Source of the DNA: Hirundichthys speculiger
Lineage: Eukaryota > Chordata > Actinopteri > Beloniformes > Exocoetidae
Length of the DNA: 64,000 nucleotides
Assembly: GCA_018398805.1 (NCBI GenBank)
Contig: JAGFBZ010000289.1
Coordinates: forward strand, 3,799,001-3,863,000
Direction: 5' to 3'
Each line of letters starts with the position of its first letter. Within the stretch, counting starts at the first letter, position 1. The notes under the pieces are model-generated. The model did no database searches. It saw nothing but the letters and a program-made list of their open reading frames with translations, and was not told the DNA's origin. Position numbers and translations under genes: made by a program. Shown here one piece after another: positions 55,323 to 64,000 of the stretch.

Positions 55323-58300
55323 AAAAGAACGTGAAAAATTTTCACTGTATAATAGAAAGAGACAGAAAGGAAAAAAAGAACAACCTGTAGAATCCAAGTT
55401 GTAAAGAGGAGGCTCTACCAGAAACTGGCTATTTTAGCTGGAGCCACTCTCACATCCAAGGTGTGGGAAAATCTCTGATGGCCTACTTTAGCTCCTGCCA
55501 GGAGGAAACCTCACCAGGTAGGGAGCCAAAGAAGGGCCATCACACCCACACTCAGCATAATCAAATGCTTGGGCTGCAAGTCACATCGGATGTGCGTTGG
55601 AGATACAAATTGTTTACAAGGACTAATGTTTTATACACCACTTTTCATCTATCCTGTTTATTGCAACATGCAAAAAAAAAGAAAGAACTACCACTTTCAG
55701 CATTTGCTACTCACATCAATAGCATGTTAGCTGTGCTGTCATCAGCACTGCATCCTTTTATAGCCTTTAGATATGGAGCTTTCATCCTGCTGATCTGGAA
55801 GTCTTGTGGACCCAGCGTAGATTACGGATCCATGTCCATGGGCTCACCTGATTCCACAGACTCATCCTGGCTTATTGACAAACAGGTCAGGTGAAATGTT
55901 GGATGAAGAAGTGCAGAGTCAGAATCTCTCTTCTACAGGCTTCATCTTGTTTCCTCTAACTGCCACCTGCACTGTAACACACTTAGATGGCTTTGGATAA
56001 CAGAAAAAAAGGTACACTTTATTCCACATGTCATAATGTCCAGCGTTTAAATAAATGCCTTTTTCTAACTATTGATTTTTTTATTTTATTTTATTTTTTT
56101 GACAAAACAATAGTGTGTCTTCATATTTGTATTTGAAAATTATGAAAAACCATTTGGATCCCTTTGTTTAAACATGCTTCTTAGAACAATGACACAAAGT
56201 TTCATCAAACTGTCTTTGCTGTAGGTACACATCAGCTGTCAACTTTCTATGTATTTATTTATAGATAAAGACTAGGGGTTCTGTTTTTTTTTGGCACAGT
56301 TTCTGTTCATTTATAGGAATCAGAGGGTTCCAATTTATACATTTATATATACATCGATAGTCAAGCTTGAAGAAATAAGCATTCAAAAAATACAAAATGC
56401 ATATGACAAAATGCATTAAATCTTAACTGCCTGCAACTGAAATGTAAAATATTGATATAATTGTGGACCATGGACTTCAGCATATTGACGTTTTGAGAAT
56501 GTTGAATCAGCAATCTGAAACACTCAGTCAAAATTAAACTCGAAGGTTAAAACAGACATTTGTGCAGATGTATTGAATTGCACTGCATGGAAAAGCTGCT
56601 CGTGATACAAAGTAGGGGGAAGATATGAGTGTCAAATGTGACAAAAACTACTGTTCTCCTGGATTTCAAGACAACTGCAGTGAATGAGATCTCACCAGGT
56701 TACATCACTGATATCTGTACAGCATAAACATTCTCACTTTGCACAACCCACAAGGAAAAGTCATGTTTAGTCCTTTTCTGCTACACAGAATTTCTCTATT
56801 TATACTGTATGTCCTATCAAAGTGAAAAATATACCACGGACTGAGAGATTAATTATCTTAATCATGAAAAATACTCACAAAAGGGAAGGATTAAAGAAGA
56901 CTTGAACCTTTGCTTTGTATCAAGCATAACCTGAGTGTGTAATAAAAATTGCAGCCACAAGCCCCCACAGTAATTGTTGATCAGTCATCTGCTGGAGGAC
57001 TTGAAGGCCATGCCTCTGCACTAAACAGCCTCAAATCCAAGATGACGATGGGCTTCTGTTATTAGCTTTTTATTTCAGCTCTTACTGCAGCATTTGTATT
57101 GGACTGCAGACTGAGGTTACAACTGGGCATTCAAACCTTTTCTTTGGTCGCACAGTCGTACCATATTGTGCCCATATATTTGCGTTCTTGGTGAATGGTC
57201 TTCCTCTTGAGATTCAGTTCAGCTGTCCTGGCATTTTTTTTTTTTTATTATTATTTTTGCATTTTCTGGGATAATTAAGAATTAATTAATTTACAATTGA
57301 CCGTGAGCCATCCAGGCCGAGAAGCAGAAGCACATGTCCAAATTGTGATATGACCACCATTATATACCGTTAGGCTGGATTGATTTTCTTTCTCAAAACA
57401 TAACTAATTTAAGAAAAAAAAGCCCATGATCCTCTTTATTCAAACCACTGCTGTTCTGAGTTGTTAAGAGTTTTCCTCTTTCAGCCCCATTACACACTTT
57501 GCTCGAGTATGTGGTTGTTTGTCGACCATTCCCAGGGATGTTGTCAGTGGTTTTAAATATCCTCCTTTTCACCCACAACTGCTTGAAAGTGGGTCCATGG
57601 ATGGGAGCTCAACACTTTATAAATTGTTTTATAACTGTTTATAGTTTTAAAAGCACTGACAACTCTTCCTCTGAGGTCCTCAGAAAAGTTTCTTCTCCCA
57701 TAAATGTCTTGTGAATATCAGACTTTGACAAACCCTTTCAAAAAGACAAGACATCCATTCACACATCATTAAAAACTCAACTGAAACTTAGCTTCAAATT
57801 AGCTGTTAACTGTTAGGGTTCCATACTCTTTTGCTGCACACTCATTAATATTCAGTTACTTCCTTCTAAATATATAATAACGAACGGTCTAATTTTTCTT
57901 AAAAAAAAGATATGGGGAGTTTCATGAAGATAAGGTCACGTCTTGAGTTATATTTTAATAAGCATGTAGGGGAAAAAAATCAAGCATCACTGCAAGAGCT
58001 TGTCATTTTCTTTAAAAGGTAAATTGTGTTAAAGGTTAATAATACAAGTAGTGTCATGCAGGTGATCAGACTGAAAACGCACAACACATAATAACACCCT
58101 CACAATATTCAAGCAGGGAAACATGCACGCTGACCTTTTTCGGTCCTGCGGAGTCACACTCCGGACTTGTCTTCTACAAACAAAACATTAATGAGATGGC
58201 CTTTCGCACGCATGAAATATTGAGGGCTGAACAACAATGTTGGGCAATGTTGGAAAGACTTGATGTTTACAGTATCTGAGCCTTTAGTTGATTTTGTTTT

Positions 58301-61300
58301 AGGGGTGATACACATTTATGTTTTAAAGTAGGAGTGATGAACAATTAAATGTCTCTTTTCAACAAGTCCAGTACTGCTGATCAATCCTAACATTTACCAG
58401 TCCCAAAAAAAAAGGATTTAAAGAGCACTGTCATTTAACACTCAGACATTTTAATTGTTAACTCTCTTTTACTGCTTTCCACAATATCTGAACAAGATTC
58501 CTTTTTTTAAAGAAAAAACAATTTTAAGTAACAGACCACAGACAGACAGTCTGAATCAGGTAATGTTCATTTAGTCGTTGTGTTCTTTGCTAAAAGAGAC
58601 AACACCAGACCATGTTGAGCTGCAACTTCCCAGAAGAACCCTTAGCTTGCCCCCAGCAACCCGTTTTTTTTCAAGATATTTCTGCATCTTGAAGTTGAGC
58701 ATTTGGACAGTAAAGCCTCAGCACAAACAAGCGCGCTGTAACCCGCAATGGGTGCTTGTCTCTTCCATCATAATACGTCATTACACCAAATTAACCTTCT
58801 CAAGATGTGTGATCTTGAGACTGGAAAGGAAATGTCACTGTTAAAATGCCGCCCATCAATCTGGGAAGGGTTATCGGGCCATTTCTAAAGAATTTAGAGT
58901 CCTTCATTTCACACTTAAGGCAGTTGCCAATTCTCCCCGGAGCACATGTGTAATATTCCGTGGGTGTTGTCGTTCATCTGAACACATCCCACTCATTAGC
59001 TCAAACTGTGGTAACTGCAAAGAAAATGTTAAAGGATCACTCCAGAGCCAATATCTTATCTGGTCCCTCTGGGTTTGAGCACTAGCATGGTAATGCAACA
59101 TATCAGAGGGTTTGAGGAATGTGAACAGTGGCATTTTTGCATCCAAATGACTTGTTCAAAGTAAAGAAAGATAAAATAATAAAATTTTATTTTCATGTTA
59201 TTCAACACTTGTGACTATCGTGTGTTTGGCAGTTAATTGCCCTGAATGTTGAATACTGGAACTATAATACTGTGAACTGAAAAAGCTATGCGTGAACATT
59301 CCTTAGAAATCTGTGAAATGTGGTGCAAAAGTCAGTTTTTATTGAAATTATATGAAGGAAATAAGTTGAAAACAAATGCATGCATATGGAATGAAGGAAC
59401 TTGACTATAAGCAATCTGTCTTTTAGTGACAAGACTATTTATTCTTTTGTTTGTGGATCAACTTTCTGTCTCTCAGCTGTTTTTCACCAATCCAAATGTA
59501 ATAGCCTTGGCACTGCAATTTTATTCTCAAGAATTTAGACTGAGCCTCATCTCCAGCTCTCTGAGGAAAGTCCCAGTATCAAAAAATCGAAAACGTGACT
59601 GCATAGCCAATAGAACAGATCAAGCACACCTGAAACTGCTGTTTCATTTTTGTTTGGTTCGACATTCATTGTGACGTGTTGTATGTTGAAACAAATTCCA
59701 GAAATCATGTCACAATCAGAGTCATATGAATTCTCAAGTATACATTCCAAACAGTAGGCATTCTGGTTTATCAAGTATTTTGACCTTGATAACATGCCAT
59801 ATTCTCTCACAGGTTGTGTCATGGTCAAATGACTTCCACCTCATGTGGGCGGTAGGAAGTAGAAGTTTGATACAAAGCAAGAGAACTCCAGAGCAACGGA
59901 GAGAAGAGACAATGAACAGAGAAGGTGACGTGGGTGGCAGAAAATGTCAATTCATCCTCCTCCATTTGTCTCCTTTGAGTCTGTCCACCAGGCTCCATTA
60001 GTTTCTACATCCAACAGCAAAGGGGCATTGCATGGACCTGCAAAATGTACGGGGCAAAGCATTTAATGATACCTTTCTATTCTCAACTGCAAGCTGACTT
60101 GCAACGGCACCTCATTACTTTAACATTTTCTGCCGGGTGTCTCTATCAGTGTTGGAGTTCTGCTTTTAACCTGCAGTGAATTGATCACCATTTATTTCAA
60201 ACGCTATCCAGATCTTTCTTAAAACAATAGACAGCCAGTTACACTGGACATCTACACAGCTATTTCTGTTTTATAAATGGAATGGTCTTCAGAAAGGAGA
60301 TATTAAGAGTTAATTTAATCTAAAGATGAGTTGCAAGTTTTTGATTTTATATTTCCTTCCTCTTAAGATTTGACACCGCTTGACTTGACTTTTATGTGTT
60401 TCCATGATGTTCTTAGAGGTAAAGCCAGACTGCACAAGGCTACACGGTTTCCACGCTGTGCTTTTATACCTTCCATTACAAAGTCTCAGAAGTGTCTGCA
60501 GACGTGAATGACTCTACAGCCCTTCACCCTTAATCCTATACAGTCAGCTAGTCCCATAAGGTCGTGGTAAGATGTGATAAAAGTCTTTTTTTTCTGGTGT
60601 AAGGGGACCCATTTTCCAGGAAATATAATGTTATCGCCTGAAAAATGGTTGCTTATCCTACACTGACTCACGAATGCAAAATGATTTCAGAATGAATGAA
60701 GAAAAGAAGGGGGAGTTTAAGAAAGAGCAGTCGGGTGTGGAACTTTGGATGTGGACCACTGATTATTAGTGCAACTTGGATTCAAAAAGTGTTCAACACT
60801 GCTGGATTTCATTCACTAAAAGAGAGAGAAAAAAAGGTGTAACATCTCCAAAGGTTACTCAGAATGTTAATATGTATTTATTTATTTATTTATGGCTACA
60901 GGTCTCTTGTGGAATCTGCTGAAAGCTAATATTAAATGACTGATTGATCCACATTTTGGTCCATAACTATTATCATTATTAAGTAGCTGTAGAGCAGAAG
61001 AGTTTCCAAAGTTAGTAACTGCCTGGATCATATTCATTGAATTTATTTTTCAGTGAATGACTGAACCATAACACATATAGCATGATATGCATCAGAGTCT
61101 GTAAGATGTGCTTGAGGTGGATAGTAGATGCACGAAGCACATTATCACACACTTAAATTTGGATCATAACTTCTGCTTTCTTAAGGTTGCATGAAAATAC
61201 TGAGGTTTTGATTAAACCTAAGAATAAATGTGCCAAGTACTGATTTAGAGTTCTCAGCCATATAAATAAATGTTACAGCATTATGTTAATATGATAAAAC

Positions 61301-61879
61301 AAGACAGAGTTGCACTTTCTGCAAATCACATTGCCTTCTGCAGGATTTTGTGTTGGAAAAAAAATGTGACAGGATGAACTTTTGTATACTTGGAGATCAT
61401 CTGACCTTTATTGACACCATTTTGTTGACAGCTTTGGTTTTGAGTGAAATGTTTGGAAGAGATGTAAGGAGATGTGAAAAAACCAACAAAAAAACAGACT
61501 TGTTGTTCATAAGCACATATCACAAGCGTATCCTAAAATACATTTAAGGGACACTTACAAGTTTTTTTTTTCCACCCCTAACAGCATCACAAAATCACCT
61601 GATACAACTACCCACCTGCATTCAACAATACTCTGCAACAGTTTTATGGCGTCTTTTACTACCAAAATTGAAAAGAATTCAATTAGCAACTGCCTACTTT
61701 GTGCAACAGAGTCAACAGCTAGCTCTGTTCAACTTTATATATACCTGTTTCTCTAAATTCACCACTTTCAAACATCTGTCTTCTTCTGAAATCACCTGCT
61801 TTGTCCGAAAAGCTAAACTGTCCAGCTCCCCACTTGTTCCATCGCCCCATAGAGCTCCAGTTATAGCTCCCCATACTTA
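55323..61879. other. Long stretch without recognised genes
   Basis: About 6.5 kb of AT-rich DNA without a named family. Open frames at 55463-55894 (plus, 143 codons) and 59726-60001 (plus, 91 codons, preceded by a TTCTCTCACAG acceptor-like site at 59812) lack recognised domains. Minor structures are a short GC-rich inverted repeat CGGAGT/ACTCCG at 58147-58163 and a TTTA run at 60877-60893. Confidence 0.4.
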
Positions 61880-62370
61880 AGAAACCACACTCACATCCCA
61901 GAAATGTAAATAATTTTCGACCAGTTCACCATCCACCATTTCTCTCAAAGAGTCTGGAAAAAACTGTTGGCAGGCCAGATTCATGATCACTTGTTAAACA
62001 ATAATATCTATGAAAGAATTCAGTCTGGTTTCCGTTCACTCCACAGTACGGAGACAGCGTGAGAAAAAAATCACCAATGACCTCTTATTGGCCGCAGACT
62101 CTGGACTCATTCTTCTTGATCTGCAGCTTTTGACACATTTCTCACAGCATTCCTTTTGACTGTCTTGCTTCTCTGTTGGAATCACCAGCGCTGCATAAAC
62201 CTGGTTTGACTCAAATTTCAAGCCACAATCTTTTCTTCTAAACAGCAGTGTTCGCCAGGGCCAGGGATGGACTTTCCACCCCTAGATAGGCCCACCAATA
62301 ACCAGGGGGTGCTATAGTGATATATTGTCCTGCCCAGGGCTCTGTCCTGGAGCCCCTTCTTTTCTTTCAT
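61880..62370 (+). pseudogene. L2-type LINE reverse-transcriptase remnant
   Basis: In changing plus-strand frames: FRPVHHPPFLSKSLEKTV (about 61918-61970), the 'YRPISNLPFLSKILEKVV' block; FHSGFR-like and STET-like sequence (62028-62055); KITNDLLLAADSG (about 62067-62105); ILLDLQ; and GSVLEPLLF (62340-62366), matching 'QGSVLGPLLF'. These are the fingers and palm entry of L2-type reverse transcriptase. The catalytic YADD box would follow but the copy ends at 62370, beside AT-rich DNA and a SINE-like repeat. 61560-61880 may include decayed upstream sequence. The remnant is non-functional. Confidence 0.7.
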
Positions 62371-62392
62371 AAATAAATAAATATATATACAT

Positions 62393-62560
62393 ATCCATCC
62401 ATTATCTATGCCTGCTTAATCCTATGCATGGTCATGGTGATCTGCTGGAGCATATCTTAGCTCTCTTCAGGCTAAAGGCAGGGGTACACTCTGGACAGTT
62501 CGCCAGTCCATCGCAAGGCCACATATAGTAACAACCATGCACGCTCACAATCATTGGATG
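62393..62560 (-). repeat. SINE-like (ATCC)-tailed repeat, copy 6
   Basis: CATCCATTATCTATGCCTGC, GATCTGCTGGAGCATATC, AGGCAGGGGTACACTCTGG and CGCCAGTCCATCGCAAGGCC. This is the best-preserved copy of the family in the window, though it lacks the head. Confidence 0.88.
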
Positions 62561-64000
62561 ACAGCTTTTTGCGATCAGCACTTCCATTAGTTTCTGTCAT
62601 GTGTGTGACAAAAATGAATTCAACTATACTTTGTTTATTTATTTATTTGTCATTATTATATTTTTCTTCTTTTATATACCCAAACATTGTACACTGTAAT
62701 CATGCAGTAAAATGTCTTTGTATAAATCATTAAAAAGGTTGGAGATAATAAAGCTGCTGTCTTTATTTTTAATTGTGTGTGATCTCTGAAATCTACAATT
62801 TCCTACATTTTCACAAAGTTTAAAATGACCTTCAGCTAAGTGAATAAAGCACTTTGATGAGAGTGAGGCGCAGGAGAGGGGTTAAAAGTCACCCACATGA
62901 TGTTAGTCCTCCACAGAGCCCCTCAATGAGGGATAATTTTCTCCTTTACTCTAAACCTCCCTCCACAGCTTCCACTGCACTGGGTCTTTTTCTCAGCTGA
63001 TATGAGGTCAGTATCTCTGAGATGCTGGACCAAGTTTGCCCCCTACTGACATTTTTAAAATATGCTGATTTCCTTCACAGATTTTACACTGAACCAGCGA
63101 TGCCTTTAGTTGCTAAATATGTGATGTCTTCTCATTTTACATTCATCCCATCACTTATACAGTTCATTATGATTAGATTCAATACCATGAACTAGAGTAC
63201 ATGGTATTTAATGTAATGAAAATGCAATCAATCGATTTGTTGTTCCAGCTGTCAAAATTATTTTGATATAAAGGGACAGGCATGAGCGCTGTGAAGCAGT
63301 AAAGCAATCTTTAAAGCAGTCTGTGAAGCAGTAGACCTGAAGACAATAATGTGTGAGTCATTAGAGTACAGGCACTGGCCATTCTTATGATACAGTATTT
63401 CTATCCTGAAAAGTGAAAAAAAATAAGTGGTTGGGAACAAGAATAAAAGGTTTCTCTGATATATGTGAGTCATAATTTTATAGTTTTTGCCAAAGCATTA
63501 TGGTCTGTACAGCGAGTTTTGCACAAAATCCTTAGTCACCGCTGCTTAAGATTATTCCAAACAAACTGCATACGAACAGCTATTAGTGCTGCAGTGTGTC
63601 CTTGCCACTTGTCGCCTGGTTTTTGCTCGGTCTGTAAGTTAGTCAGCGTGACAATGTCCTCGAGCTTCTTGCTTGGGGCTCCCAACTTTAGCCATGAAGA
63701 CGCATGAGAACGACAACAGTGATGCATCATGTGCTAACAGCCAGAACAGAGACGACTCTCCCATAGCATTACTGGAGATTTATCTCTGCTTCTCGCTTTG
63801 ACACGGGTCATGATCGTGGAGTGAAAAGACCCTTGGGGACAAATTCCACCTGGAAAAACAAGGGAATAAGCAGACTGAAGCCAAGCTATTCAATCCAGTA
63901 ATGCTGTTCATTGTCAAGCTCTGAGAAGAATAGTTTGGGTCTGAGCCAGCGGTGATAGTTTTCTGATTCTGCCGATATATCTGTGTTATTGAGAGGAGAA
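62561..64000. other. Unassigned DNA to window end
   Basis: No gene recognised. The last 500 bases are less AT-rich, with overlapping opposed open frames (63465-63707 plus, 63536-63730 minus). Neither shows a domain, and the block could be old repeat or non-coding host sequence. Confidence 0.4.

Noticed and set aside
57140..57720. Possible further decayed transposase on the minus strand
   Set aside because: Some phrases looked like fish transposon sequence, but no block could be matched in order and no ends were found.
59726..60001. 91-codon frame after an acceptor-like TTCTCTCACAG as a possible host exon
   Set aside because: No donor, no motif and ordinary composition; it is too weak to annotate.

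Overview
The window looks like teleost fish genomic DNA: AT-rich, microsatellite-rich, and dominated by repeats of the kinds common in ray-finned fish (Tc1/mariner-type, hAT, piggyBac-like and Harbinger-like DNA transposons, L2-type and RTE-type LINE remnants, tRNA-headed SINEs, and traces of Ty3/gypsy). I found no host gene that I can name. The coding signal that can be supported is almost all transposase or reverse transcriptase, and nearly all of it is broken. The window is best read as a gene desert or part of a very large intron. Family names rest on motifs, termini and target-site duplications (TSDs) read by eye, plus remembered knowledge of fish repeats; no database was searched.

Layout. 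1-9.3 kb: L2-type LINE remnants (205-490, 8130-9060), SINE-like copies and a hAT transposase fragment (6985-7400), with unassigned AT-rich DNA between. 10.4-17.8 kb: an RTE-type LINE split by a 1,035-bp Harbinger-like MITE, a 526-bp second copy of that MITE, a tRNA-derived SINE and a decayed Tc1-like element. 19.1-23.4 kb: a SINE copy, a pogo-like MITE end, a condensed gypsy gag/pol fragment, and a hAT element with a perfect 8-bp TSD (21785-23178). 27.8-30.3 kb: a pogo-like MITE with a piggyBac-like element nested in it, whose interior is an array of hairpins. 31.2-36.1 kb: an IS630/Tc1-type element with an L2 tail nested in it, then a Tc1 fragment and two hAT-like MITE ends.

38.8-44.2 kb is the most striking region: a hAT-type element holds a Tc1-like element with a DD37E transposase, and that element holds a piggyBac-like element. 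TSDs support every level. The hAT part also carries a 19-bp minisatellite between 72-bp direct repeats, one of which preserves the empty Tc1 target site. 46.0-54.1 kb: a decayed Tc1 copy, a hAT element interrupted by a solo LTR (both with perfect TSDs), a 532-bp Tc1 deletion derivative, and its full-length but dead relative (1,584 bp). 54.8-64 kb: a hAT end, an L2 reverse-transcriptase remnant, a SINE copy and long unassigned stretches.

How the parts relate: the elements form layers, and the nesting gives relative ages. Examples are LINE before Harbinger-like MITE, pogo-like MITE before piggyBac, hAT before LTR, and hAT before Tc1 before piggyBac. The only candidate for host coding sequence is a weak one near 38.1 kb, where a short signal-peptide-like reading frame ends at a good splice donor.
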